From contig RFIB01000022.1 of the NCBI GenBank assembly GCA_003695625.1, positions 1 through 36,413 of the forward strand: 36,413 nucleotides of DNA, in the 5' to 3' direction. This DNA comes from Acidobacteriota bacterium (lineage in GTDB: Bacteria > Acidobacteriota > Polarisedimenticolia > J045). A program made the position numbers and the translations under genes. Under the pieces are notes generated by a model. The model worked only from the letters and a program-made list of their open reading frames with translations. It was not told the origin of the DNA and searched no databases. Of this stretch, positions 15,612-25,570 are shown piece after piece (the stretch's first letter is position 1; the number at the start of each line of letters is the position of its first letter).

Positions 15612-17324
15612 TCACCTGCGGATCAGGGCCAGGAACTCCTTCAGGGAGCGCGTGTTCGCAACCTGGGCGGCCGAAAGCCAGGCGCGGCGCGCCTGGTCGA
15701 CGCCGTACCGGATCAGTTCGAGGTCGGCCGGCCGGTGGGCGTCGGTGCTGATCACGATCGACACGCCGGCCTCGGCGGCCTTGCGGGCGTGGACGTCATC
15801 GAGGTCGAGCCGCTCGGGGTGGCCGTCGATCTCGAGCAGCTTGCCCTCCCCCGCAGCCACGCGGACGATCTCGTCGAAATCGACCTCGTACGGAGCCCGC
15901 CGCCCGATCAGGCGTCCGGTCGGGTGACCGAGCGCGGTGACCAGCGGATGGCGCAGCGCCCGCGCGATCCGCCGCGTCATCTCCCGCCGCGACATCGTCA
16001 TCCGGGTGTGCACCGTGGCCAGCACGTAGTCGAGCCGCGAGAGGGTCGCATCCGGAAGATCGAGCGAGCCGTCCTCGAGGATGTCGGTCTCGACTCCCTT
16101 GAGCACGCGGATGCCGTCCAGCCTCTCGTTGACCGCGTCGATCTCCTTCGCCTGGCGCGCAAGGCGCTGCGCGTCGAGACCGCCGGTGACCCGCACGGTC
16201 GGTCCGTGGTCGGTGATCGCGATGTACTCGTGGCCGAGGTCCCGCGCTGCGCGGGCCATCTGCTCGATCGACGCCTCGCCGTCGCTCCAGTCGGTATGCA
16301 TCTGCAGGTCGCCGCGGATGTCGTCCAGCGTGACCAGCTCCGGCAGGTCGCCGGCGGCGGCGGCCTCGATCTCGCCACGGTTCTCGCGCAGCTCGGGCGG
16401 AATCCACGGCAGGTCGAGTGCGGCGTAGACCTCCTCCTCGGTCCGGCCGGCAACGCGCCGCGCGCCGCGGAACACGCCGTACTCGTTGAGCTTCAGCTCC
16501 CGCTCCTGGGCTCGGCGCCGCAGCACGATGCTGTGCTCCTTCGAGCCGGTGAAGTACTGCAACGCGGATCCGAACGACGCGCGCGGCACCACGCGCAGAT
16601 CGACCTGCAGGCCGGATGCGAGCACGACCGAGGCCCGCGTCTGCCCCGCGGCGAGCACCTCGCTCACGTCGTCCAGCTCCGTGAATCGCGTGATCAGCCC
16701 CCGGGTGGAGCCGGTGGCCAGCACATCGAGATCGCCGACCGTGTCGCGCCGGCGGCGCAGGCTGCCGGCGACGACGATCTCGATCCCGCGCCGCCCTCGG
16801 CTCAGGCGGTCGACGAGCGACGCGGCGACGCGGTCGGCCACGTCGAGCCGCACGCGCCGTGCGTGCTCGCGACGCTCGGCGAGTCCGCGGCGGACCTTGT
16901 CGATCAGCGTCGGACCGAAGCCCTCGAGACCCGCCAGCCGATCGGCGGCCAGCGCCTCCTCGAGGTCGTCGAGGGTCGTCACGCCGAGCTTCTTCCACAG
17001 CAGGCGCACCCGCTTCGGCCCGAGGCCCGGCACGCGAAGCAGCTCGGCAAGCGTCGCGGGCACCTCGTCGTGCAGACGATCGAGGAACGCGAGCCGTCCG
17101 GTCCGCGCGATCTCGAGGATCTTCAGCGCCAGATCGTGTCCGATGCCGGGCAGCGCGACGAGGGCCTGCTCACCCTGCGCGGCCAGCTCGTCGAGCGGCT
17201 CGGCCAGTCCCTCGACGGTGCGCGCGGCGTTGCGGTAGGCGCGCACACGGAACGGATTCTCGCCGCGGATCTCGAGCAGGTCGGCGATCTCGTCGAAGAT
17301 CCGCGCGTAGCCGGCGTTGTCCAT
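15612..17324 (-). CDS. polX: Family X DNA polymerase with PHP domain (PolX)
   Basis: A 570-residue DNA polymerase/3'-5' exonuclease for base excision and gap repair. Helix-hairpin-helix elements lie at about 57-63 (LPGIGHD) and 98-104 (VPGLGPK). The polymerase active site is GS at 187-188 with Asp198 and Asp200 in GDLDVL and Asp242 in VDLRVV. The C-terminal PHP nuclease domain shows HTDWSDG at 343-349, ITDHG at 370-374 and late metal ligands in LEIDGHPERLDL and ISTDAH. Length and order match bacterial PolX. It is the last gene of the minus-strand operon, 39 bases after the transporter gene, and converges with the protease gene. Confidence 0.95.
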   Translation of the reverse strand: MDNAGYARIFDEIADLLEIRGENPFRVRAYRNAARTVEGLAEPLDELAAQGEQALVALPGIGHDLALKILEIARTGRLAFLDRLHDEVPATLAELLRVPGLGPKRVRLLWKKLGVTTLDDLEEALAADRLAGLEGFGPTLIDKVRRGLAERREHARRVRLDVADRVAASLVDRLSRGRRGIEIVVAGSLRRRRDTVGDLDVLATGSTRGLITRFTELDDVSEVLAAGQTRASVVLASGLQVDLRVVPRASFGSALQYFTGSKEHSIVLRRRAQERELKLNEYGVFRGARRVAGRTEEEVYAALDLPWIPPELRENRGEIEAAAAGDLPELVTLDDIRGDLQMHTDWSDGEASIEQMARAARDLGHEYIAITDHGPTVRVTGGLDAQRLARQAKEIDAVNERLDGIRVLKGVETDILEDGSLDLPDATLSRLDYVLATVHTRMTMSRREMTRRIARALRHPLVTALGHPTGRLIGRRAPYEVDFDEIVRVAAGEGKLLEIDGHPERLDLDDVHARKAAEAGVSIVISTDAHRPADLELIRYGVDQARRAWLSAAQVANTRSLKEFLALIRR

Positions 17325-17363
17325 CGCGGCGGTCTCCGTCCGCCTCGCCCCCCGGGCCCGGGA

Positions 17364-18671
17364 TCATCCTGCCATGAGCACGCCCGACGCACCGTGCTCG
17401 AACAGCCCGGCCAGCGCGCCGGTCATCAGCGTGGCCAGGGTCGCTCCGACGAGCGCGCGCCAGGCGAGGCGCGCCAGGTCCTCGCGCCGCGACGGAGCCA
17501 GCGCCGCGACCCCGCCGACGAAGATTCCGAGCGACGCGAAGTGCGCGAATCCGCACAGCGCGTAGGACAGGACGAGCACGCTGCGCGGACCGAGCGTGCC
17601 GGCCGCCGCCGCTTCGCCGAGCTGGCGGTACGCCCAGACCTCGGTCAGCACGATGCGCCCGCCGAGCAGCCGCCCCGCCTCGGACAGCTCGCCGGGCTCG
17701 ATCCCGAGCAGGAAGGCGAGCGGCAGGAACAGCCACGACAGCAGACGCTCGATGCCGACGGGGGCGGCATCAGGGCCGAGCACCGCTCCGCTCGCGGCGA
17801 CGAGCACGCGGTCGAGCACGCCGACCAGGCCGAGCACCGCGATCAGCAGCCCGGCGATCCCGGCCGCCAGCCGCAGGCCGTCCCACGAACCCGCGATCAG
17901 CGCCGCCATCAGGCTGTCGTGGCGCGCCTCGCCGGTCTCGCGCGGGACCTCGCCGAGCGTGACCGGGTGCTCGCGCTCGGGCAGCATCAGCTTCGAGACC
18001 AGCACCGCGGCGGGAATCGACAGCACCGAGGCCGACACGAGGTGGCCGGCGATCGCGGGGAACGTCGCCCGCAGGAACATCACGTAGATCGCCAGCGTCG
18101 TCGAGGCGACCGTCGCCATCGACGCGGTGAGCAGCGTGAGCAGCTCGGAACGCGTCATCCGCTCCAGGAACGGCCGCACGGTCAGCGCCGCCTCGATGCC
18201 GACGACGATGTTCGACGCCGCCGCGAGCGCCTCCGCGCCGGACAGTCGCAGCGTGCGGCGCAACCCCCGGGCGAGCAGCCGGATCACCGGCTGGACGGCC
18301 CGCAGGTGGTACAGCCCGGCCATCACCGCGGCGAAGAACACGACGGCCGGGAGCACCTGCGCGGCGAGCACGAATCCGACCGACGGCTCGCCCGACGCGG
18401 TGCTCTCCCCCGGCCCGACGGCGAGCGGACCGAACAGGAACAGCGCCCCCTCGCGGCTGGCGTCGAGCAGGGAGACCACCGCGTCGTTGACCCACAGCAG
18501 CACGGTCCGCATCGGCGGCAGCCGGAACACGGCCAGCGCCAGCACGAGCATCAGCCCCGCCGATCCGAGCACGGGGCGCCAGGTCACGGGACGCCGGCAC
18601 CCGCCGGCAAGCCACGCCAGCGCGGCGAACGCGACCAGCCCCAGCGCCGAGACGAGGTTCCACAGGCTCAC
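17364..18671 (-). CDS. Concentrative nucleoside transporter (CNT) family protein with altered substrate motif
   Basis: A 435-residue integral membrane protein that matches CNT transporters along its length: N-terminal helices, a gate segment FLFGPL near 78, NIVVGIEAALTVRPF at 154-168, MTRSEL at 172-177, ALCGFAHFASLGI near 371-383 and APSRREDLA at 392-400. CNT proteins take up nucleosides with Na+ or H+. Compared with the canonical GQTEAP and CGFANFSS motifs, Gln and Thr before the key Glu160 are Gly158 and Ile159, and the Asn is His377. These positions contact nucleoside in the known structure, so the substrate may differ. GTG 18671 overlaps the pgl stop by 4 bases, which also fixes the start. 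Confidence 0.88.
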   Translation of the reverse strand: MSLWNLVSALGLVAFAALAWLAGGCRRPVTWRPVLGSAGLMLVLALAVFRLPPMRTVLLWVNDAVVSLLDASREGALFLFGPLAVGPGESTASGEPSVGFVLAAQVLPAVVFFAAVMAGLYHLRAVQPVIRLLARGLRRTLRLSGAEALAAASNIVVGIEAALTVRPFLERMTRSELLTLLTASMATVASTTLAIYVMFLRATFPAIAGHLVSASVLSIPAAVLVSKLMLPEREHPVTLGEVPRETGEARHDSLMAALIAGSWDGLRLAAGIAGLLIAVLGLVGVLDRVLVAASGAVLGPDAAPVGIERLLSWLFLPLAFLLGIEPGELSEAGRLLGGRIVLTEVWAYRQLGEAAAAGTLGPRSVLVLSYALCGFAHFASLGIFVGGVAALAPSRREDLARLAWRALVGATLATLMTGALAGLFEHGASGVLMAG

Positions 18672-19459
18672 GGCCGTCCCTCCCCGCGGGGCAGTCCGGC
18701 GGCGGCCGCGCCGTCCGCCGCGACGATCAGCCGGCCGGCCGGCCGCACGAGACGTGCCGGTGGCGCGGGCTCCGGCATCGCGCGCGCGACGAGCGCCGCC
18801 AACGCGTCGCGCTTGTCCGCCCCGCCGACGAAGAACAGCACCTCCCGGGCGGCACACAGCAGCGGAAGGGTCATCGTCACGCGCGCAGGGCCGCCGGCCG
18901 GACCGCGCGCCGGGACGAACCAGCGCGCCGTCTCGTCGACCGCCGCGTCGCCCGGAAACAGCGACGCGGTGTGGCCGTCGGCGCCGAGTCCGAGATGCAC
19001 GAGATCGAACACGGGTGGCGCGCCGCCCGGATCGGCGCCGGCGACGCGCGCCAGCTCGCGCTCCCAGCTCCGCGCGCGCGCGTCCGGATCCCCCGAGGGC
19101 GGCAGCGGATGAACCGCCGCGACAGGTGCGCCGACGGCCGCGAGCAGATGCTCGCGCGCGAGCCGCGCGTTGCTTCGCGGGTCGTCCGGCGCGACGACGC
19201 GCTCGTCGGCCCAGAACCAGGCGATCCGCGGATCATCGAGCGGCGGGGCGAGCCCCGCACGATGGCGACGGGCCAGCGCGTCAAACAGCGGCGCCGGGCT
19301 CGTGCCGCCCGACAGCGCGACGAGCGCGCGGTCGCGCGCGGCCAGCGCCTCGGCGATCGCGTCCGCGGCGACCCGCGCGGCGATGATCGCGACCTCCTCG
19401 AGCCGGGCGGCGACGAGCAGCGCGAGGTCGTCGCGCAGGCCGGTATCCCGCGCGCTCAT
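18668..19459 (-). CDS. pgl: 6-phosphogluconolactonase
   Basis: A 263-residue enzyme of the DevB/Pgl type, hydrolysing 6-phosphogluconolactone to 6-phosphogluconate. Seen motifs are LSGGTSPAPLF at 49-59 (phosphate loop), WADERVVAPDDPRSN at 83-97 and LGLGADGHTASLFPG at 156-170, all in the order and spacing of the family. Length is normal. ATG 19459 overlaps the glk stop by 4 bases (ATGA), and the gene's own stop overlaps the transporter start. It supplies the step between zwf and gnd in the same operon. Confidence 0.93.
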   Translation of the reverse strand: MSARDTGLRDDLALLVAARLEEVAIIAARVAADAIAEALAARDRALVALSGGTSPAPLFDALARRHRAGLAPPLDDPRIAWFWADERVVAPDDPRSNARLAREHLLAAVGAPVAAVHPLPPSGDPDARARSWERELARVAGADPGGAPPVFDLVHLGLGADGHTASLFPGDAAVDETARWFVPARGPAGGPARVTMTLPLLCAAREVLFFVGGADKRDALAALVARAMPEPAPPARLVRPAGRLIVAADGAAAAGLPRGEGRP

Positions 19460-20396
19460 GCCCCCTCCACCGCGAGCCGCGCCGCACCGAGCAGGCCGGC
19501 CCGCTCGTCGAGGACCACGCGCAGCGGCAGGCGACACGCCAGCTCCGTGAGCCGCCCCTTTGCGGTGAACGCCGCCAGCACGTCCGGCGCACGCAGCCGC
19601 GGCAGGATCGCCGGCGCGATCCCGCCACCGACGAACACGCCGCCGCGCGCGCGCAGCGCCAGCCCGAGGTCTCCGGCAAAGCGCGCCAGTGCGCGTGCGA
19701 ACAGTCCGAGCGCGCGCTCGGCGCGCTCGTCGCGCCGCTCGAGAGCCGCGCGCGAGATCTCCTCCGGAGAGCGCTCCCCGGTCGACTCGCCGGCGGCGAG
19801 CATCCGGTCGATCGCGGCCAGGCCCGGTCCCGACACGACGCGCTCCCAGCTCGCGCGGCCGTACCGTGCGGCGAGCGCGCGCGCGAGGTCGTACTCCTCC
19901 GGCTCCGCCGGCGCGAAGCCGAGATGTCCCGCCTCCGAGGCCAGCGCGAGCGGCCGCCCCGCGACCCGGACCGACCACGCCACGCCGAGTCCCGTGCCCG
20001 GAGCGACGATCACGCGCGGCGCATCCGTGTCGGGCTCTCCGTCGTGCAGTGTCGCGAGCGCGTCGTCGTCGAGTTCGTCGAGACCGCGGGCGTGGGCGAC
20101 CAGATCGTTGACCAGCCGCAGGCGGGCGACGCCGGCGGCCCGCGCCAGCGCCCGCGCGTCGAGCCGCCACGGCAGATTCGTCGTGCGCACCACGTCGCCT
20201 TCGACGGGTCCCGGCACGCCGATGCAGGCGACGTCGAACGGACCGTTGCGCTCCGCGAACACGCGCAGGAGCGCGGCGAGATCACCAGAAGGCTCGCTCG
20301 GCACGACGGTCGTGTGTACCGGGCGCGGGCGCCCGCGCTCGAGGACGCACACCGCCAGGCGGGTCGTCGTCCCGCCGACGTCGCCGGCGAGAATCC

Positions 20397-20400
<4 letters not shown>
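19456..20400 (-). CDS. glk: Glucokinase
   Basis: A 314-residue glucokinase of the E. coli Glk type. The phosphate motif is LAGDVGGTTTRLAV at 4-17, the catalytic Asp99 lies in LVNDL, the adenosine-side loop in APGTGLGVA at 133-141 and the sugar-binding Glu156/His159 in SEAGHLGFAP. The zinc motif of ROK kinases is absent. It phosphorylates glucose with ATP and so feeds zwf directly. The open frame extends far upstream inside zwf, but GTG 20400 starts the recognisable protein and overlaps the zwf stop (GTGA). A C-terminal GGGIAPAILPRLR segment matches the family. Confidence 0.93.
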
Positions 20401-21916
<1,516 letters not shown>

Positions 21917-21920
<4 letters not shown>

Positions 21921-22888
21921 AGCGGCTCCCGGTGCCCGCCGAACTCGGCACGCATCGCCGAGAGCAGCCGTGCCGCGAACGCGCGCTCCCGGCGCGAGGC
22001 GAAGCGGGCGAACAGCGCCGCCGCCAGCGCCGGCATCGGGATCGCACGGTCGACCGCCGCCTCGAGCGCCCAGCGTCCCTCGCCCGAGTCGGCGACGCGC
22101 CCCTCGAATCCGTCGAGCGCCGGGTCGCGCGCCAGCGCGGAGGCGGTCAGGTCGAGCAGCCACGAACCGATCACGCTGCCGCGACGCCACAGCTCGGCGA
22201 TCGCCGGCAGGTCGAGGTCGTACCGGTGCTCGGCGGGAACGCCGTCGCCGCGCGTGGCATCGAGCAGGTCGAACCCCTCGGCGTAGGCCTGCATCACGCC
22301 GTACTCGATCGCGTTGTGGACCATCTTGACGTAGTGGCCTGCCCCGGTCGGACCACAGTGCAGGTAGCCCGCGTCCTCGGGACGCGCCGGCGCGCCGCCC
22401 CGGGCGGGCGGCAGGTTCGACGGCCCCGGAGCCAGCGCCTCGAACACCGGCAGCAGGCGTTCGTACGCCGCACGCGGCCCGCCGATCATCAGGCAGTAGC
22501 CGCGCTGCTCGCCCCACACGCCGCCGCTCGTGCCGACGTCGAGGTACTCGATGCCGCGCTCGGCGAGCCGCGCGGCGCGCGGCGGATCGTCGACGAAGTG
22601 CGAGTTGCCGCCGTCGATCACCACATCGCCCGCGGCGAGCCGTGTTCCGAGTTCGTCGATCACGGCCGCGGTCGGCGCGCCGGCCGGCACCATCACCCAG
22701 ACTGCGCGCGGCGGCTCGAGCCGGACGACGAGGTCCTCGAGGCTCGACGCCGGCTCGGCGCCGTGTTCCGCGAGCGCGGCGGCGCGCGACGCGTCGACGT
22801 CGAACGCGACGACGCCGATCCTGCGCGCGAGCAGGCGCCGCGCCATCGCCGAGCCCATGCGACCGAGTCCGACCAGTCCGAGTTCCAT
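21917..22888 (-). CDS. gnd: 6-phosphogluconate dehydrogenase, short NAD-type (GndA/YqeC-like)
   Basis: A 323-residue decarboxylating dehydrogenase giving ribulose-5-phosphate. GLGRMG at 7-12 binds the cofactor; DGGNS (92-96), TSGGVWG (120-126) and GHYVKMVHNAIEYGVMQ (184-200) with Lys188, Asn192 and Glu195 form the active site. It is the short form of about 300-330 residues rather than the 470-residue form. An acidic residue ends the second beta strand (FDVDASR) where NADP enzymes carry NRT, which suggests NAD preference; this is inference. ATG 22888 has GGGAGG 8 bases upstream. It is the first gene of the operon. Confidence 0.94.
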
Positions 22889-22926
22889 CGCCAGGCCTCC
22901 CGTCGCTCAGCCGTGCACGACGGTCG

Positions 22927-22932
22927 AGAATA
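22927..22932 (-). promoter_or_regulatory. Candidate -10 box of the gnd-zwf-glk-pgl-CNT operon
   Basis: TATTCT on the minus strand in the 58-base gap after the carbamate kinase stop, giving a leader of about 32 bases to the gnd start. The -35 region is weak. It is the only AT-rich box in the gap. Confidence 0.4.
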
Positions 22933-22946
22933 GCACCGGCGCGGAA

Positions 22947-23897
22947 TCAGGCCGTGATCACGGTTCCCGTGCGGCCGGCGAGCGCCTCGCTCAGCTTGAA
23001 CGTGTCGGTGATCAGCACGCGGGATCCGCCGCCTTCGATGAAACGGCACGCTGCGTCGATCTTGGGGCCCATGCTGCCGGCAGGAAACTCTCCCGCCGAG
23101 AGGTACGACCGGGCCTCGCGCACCGACAGGCGGTCGAGCGGACGCTGGCGTTCGGTGCCGTAGTCGAGAAAGACCTTCTCCTCGCCGGTCAGGATGAACA
23201 GCTCGGCGGCGCCGATCGCCAGCGCGATCACCGCCGAGGCGAGGTCCTTGTCGATCACGCCCTCGACGCCGACCAGTTCGCCGGTCTCGGTACGGGCGAC
23301 CGGGATTCCGCCGCCTCCGCCGCTGATCACGACGACGCCGGCGTCGAGCAGCGCATTGAGTTCCTGCTGCTCGACCACCCGCAGCGGCTCGGGCGACGGA
23401 ACGACGCGACGCCAGCCCCGCCCGCGGTCCTCCTTGACGATCCACCCGCGGGCCTCGAGTTCCGGCACCTGGTCGCGCGTGTAGAACGGCCCGACGAACT
23501 TGGTCGGCTCCTCCATCGCCGGATCGTCCCAGTTGACCTCGACCATCGAGAGCATGCAGCACACGCGGGCCGTGATGCCGTGGGCGCGCAGCTTGTTGCG
23601 CAGCGTGCGCTCGATCATGTAGCCGAGACCGCCCTGGATGTCGGCTCCCATCAGGTCGAGCGGCAGATCGGGCGCCTCGCCGCGGGCCAGCTCGACGCGG
23701 ATCATCTGATTGCCGATCTGCGGCCCGTTGCCGTGGGTCAGCACCAGCTCGTAGCCGGCCTCGAGCAGCGCCACGATTCCCTCGAGGCTCTGCTCGAGGT
23801 TGCGGTAGTCCTCCTCGACCGTGCCCCGGTCCCCGGGCCGCGTGATCGCGTTGCCCCCGAGGGCGACGACGACGCGTCGCGCATGCCGACGTCCCAT
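22947..23897 (-). CDS. arcC: Carbamate kinase
   Basis: A 316-residue carbamate kinase, which makes ATP and carbamate from carbamoyl phosphate and ADP. Visible family motifs are VVVALGGNAI, LTHGNGPQIGNQ, DLMGADIQGGLGYMI, ISGGGGGIPV and the nucleotide part LTGEEKVFLDYG, with GEFPAGSMGPKI near the end. Length is standard. GAGGAG lies about 7 bases before ATG 23897. No arginine deiminase, agmatine deiminase or transcarbamoylase gene is in the window, so the source of carbamoyl phosphate is unknown. The downstream neighbour on the same strand is gnd. Confidence 0.95.
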   Translation of the reverse strand: MGRRHARRVVVALGGNAITRPGDRGTVEEDYRNLEQSLEGIVALLEAGYELVLTHGNGPQIGNQMIRVELARGEAPDLPLDLMGADIQGGLGYMIERTLRNKLRAHGITARVCCMLSMVEVNWDDPAMEEPTKFVGPFYTRDQVPELEARGWIVKEDRGRGWRRVVPSPEPLRVVEQQELNALLDAGVVVISGGGGGIPVARTETGELVGVEGVIDKDLASAVIALAIGAAELFILTGEEKVFLDYGTERQRPLDRLSVREARSYLSAGEFPAGSMGPKIDAACRFIEGGGSRVLITDTFKLSEALAGRTGTVITA

Positions 23898-23977
23898 CGG
23901 CGTCTCCTCGCGGCGGCGGGCCCTCCGGCCCGGCCGCAGGCGGGCATCCTACAGAAAACCGGCGCGACGCGGGTCGC

Positions 23978-24445
23978 TCACATCTCGTCGCCGAGCCGAC
24001 CCTGCTGGCGCAGGAAGCGCCCCTCGATGTCGCGGTGGTGCTGCGCCTCCTCGCGGGCGAGGCCCTCGAACAGCGAGACCAGCTCGGGGTGTCGCGCCGC
24101 CCGGGCCGCCTGCTCGAACAGCATGCGGGCGCGGTGCTCCCGGCGGATGGCGAACGCGAGCAGGGTGTCGAGCCCCGCGTCCGCCGGCACACCGTCCTCC
24201 CCGTGTGACGCCGACGGCGCCGCGAACAGGTCTTCGTCGTCGACCGGGACCGAGCCGTCCCAGATCGCCATCTCGCGCAGCTCGCGCAGGGTGCGCTCGT
24301 GCCCCTGCTCCTCCTCGATCAGCGACTCGAGGAACGCGCGGGCGGGACCGTCGGTCGTCCGCTCGAGAGCCCGGCGGTAGAGCCGCTGCGAGGCGATCTC
24401 GTGGTCGATGGCAACGCCGAGCAGGTCGTCGAGGGTGCGGCCCAT
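23978..24445 (-). CDS. Ferritin-like / rubrerythrin-type diiron protein
   Basis: A 155-residue four-helix protein with two halves, each with a helix bearing an acidic ligand and a following ExxH helix: DHEIASQRLYRRALE and EEEQGHE in the first, REHRARMLFEQA and REEAQHHRDIE in the second. That is the ligand pattern of ferritin-like diiron proteins. There is no rubredoxin tail, so it is not a full rubrerythrin. The linker between halves is acidic and loose. Likely roles are peroxide defence or iron handling. ATG 24445 has GGAG 6 bases upstream, and a promoter with good boxes lies at 24503-24532. It is divergent from nfnA. Confidence 0.82.
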   Translation of the reverse strand: MGRTLDDLLGVAIDHEIASQRLYRRALERTTDGPARAFLESLIEEEQGHERTLRELREMAIWDGSVPVDDEDLFAAPSASHGEDGVPADAGLDTLLAFAIRREHRARMLFEQAARAARHPELVSLFEGLAREEAQHHRDIEGRFLRQQGRLGDEM

Positions 24446-24502
24446 GGTCGTCTCCGGCCGCCGTCGTCGGGACCGCGGCCGTTCGGCGGGGAAGCGGTCC
24501 CG

Positions 24503-24532
24503 CTTATACCTCATTCGCTGAATTACCAGCAA
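24503..24532 (-). promoter_or_regulatory. Sigma-70 type promoter of the ferritin-like gene
   Basis: Minus strand TTGCTG (24532-24527), 18 bases, then TATAAG (24508-24503). Transcription would start near 24496, leaving a leader of about 50 bases to ATG 24445. Confidence 0.5.
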
Positions 24533-24590
24533 GGCAGAAAACCGTCCGGCCCGGGGTGACACCCGCCGAACCGGCACATAAAATTACCAG
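24521..24590 (+). repeat. Repeated 9-mer AATTACCAG in the divergent promoter region
   Basis: AATTACCAG occurs at 24521-24529, overlapping the -35 of the ferritin-like promoter, and at 24582-24590, next to the nfnA transcription start. The copies are 61 bases apart, about six helical turns. An AT-rich 9-mer is unlikely to recur by chance in such GC-rich DNA, so a shared regulator site is possible. Confidence 0.35.
24556..24584 (+). promoter_or_regulatory. Sigma-70 type promoter of the nfnAB operon
   Basis: GTGACA (24556-24561), a 17-base spacer and TAAAAT (24579-24584); both boxes differ from consensus at one base. The start would be near 24591, 57 bases before nfnA. It is one of the two best promoters in the window. 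Confidence 0.65.
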
Positions 24591-24647
24591 TCAGCCATGC
24601 ACCCGGCCGCCGGATGGCGAAGTCCCGGCGAAAATGGAGGCCGACCG

Positions 24648-25553
24648 ATGCATCGGATCCTCGAGGCCCGCTTTCTCGCGCCCGACATCAAGCTCTTCCG
24701 GATCGAGGCGCCGAAGATCGCCCGCAAGCGCCGCGCCGGGCAGTTCGTGATCGTCCGCGTCACGGCCGACGGCGAGCGCATCCCGCTGACGATCGCCGAC
24801 GGCGACCCCGAGGCCGGCTGGATCGCGCTGATCGTCCAGGGAGTCGGCAAGACGACCCGGCTGCTCAACACCCTGGAGGCCGGCGACGCGATCCAGGACG
24901 TGGCCGGCCCGCTCGGCGCCCCGTCGCACGTCGAGAATTTCGGCACCGCGGTGGTCATCGGCGGCGGGGTCGGCACGGCGATCGCCTGGCCGACGGCGGT
25001 CGCGCTCAAGCAGGCCGGCAACCGCGTGATCTCGATCATCGGGGGGCGGACCCGCGAGCTGGTGATCCTCGAGGACGAGATGCGCCGCGTCGCGGACGAG
25101 GTCCACCCGACGACGGACGACGGGTCGTACGGATTCCACGGCCTCGTCACCGACAAGCTCCAGCAGCTGCTCGACGAGGGCCGGACGATCGACTTCGTGC
25201 TCGCGATCGGGCCGGTGCCGATGATGCGGGCCGTCGCCGAGGTGACCCGGCCCCACGGGATCCGCACCGTGGTCAGTCTCAATCCGATCATGGTCGACGG
25301 CACCGGGATGTGCGGCGGATGCCGTGTCGAGGTCGGCGGCGAGACCCGGTTCGCCTGCGTCGACGGTCCGGAGTTCGACGCGCATCAGGTCGACTACGAA
25401 CTGCTCGCGCTGCGCAATCGCGCGTACGTCGAGTTCGAGAGGGCGCGGCTCGAGGAGTTCGAGCGTCGGCGCCACGAGGGGCCGTGCCGGCTCGAGCGTC
25501 AGCTCGAGGAGCTGGGCCGGGAGGATGCCGGATCCGCCACGCCGCGGGCGTGA
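24648..25553 (+). CDS. nfnA: NADH-dependent ferredoxin:NADP+ oxidoreductase small subunit (NfnA)
   Basis: A 301-residue ferredoxin-NADP reductase-like subunit with FAD and NAD domains (VVIGGGVGTAIAWP at 102-115, AIGPVPMM at 186-193). The C-terminal [2Fe-2S] site shows the unusual one-Asp/three-Cys pattern of NfnA: Asp217, Cys222 and Cys225 in MVDGTGMCGGC, and Cys237 in FACVDGPEFD. With NfnB it forms the electron-bifurcating transhydrogenase that couples NADPH oxidation to reduction of ferredoxin and NAD+. ATG 24648 has GGAGG 7 bases upstream. The C-terminus carries an extra charged tail of about 40 residues. Sulfide dehydrogenase subunit SudB is the alternative name for this family. Confidence 0.92.
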   Translation: MHRILEARFLAPDIKLFRIEAPKIARKRRAGQFVIVRVTADGERIPLTIADGDPEAGWIALIVQGVGKTTRLLNTLEAGDAIQDVAGPLGAPSHVENFGTAVVIGGGVGTAIAWPTAVALKQAGNRVISIIGGRTRELVILEDEMRRVADEVHPTTDDGSYGFHGLVTDKLQQLLDEGRTIDFVLAIGPVPMMRAVAEVTRPHGIRTVVSLNPIMVDGTGMCGGCRVEVGGETRFACVDGPEFDAHQVDYELLALRNRAYVEFERARLEEFERRRHEGPCRLERQLEELGREDAGSATPRA

Positions 25554-25570
25554 CTGCGAGGAGAACGACC

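Noticed and set aside
15288-19112. A 1274-codon plus-strand open frame opposite PolX and the CNT transporter
   Set aside because: Composition is Arg/Gln/His-rich without domains, and it lies across three real genes; it is a GC artefact.
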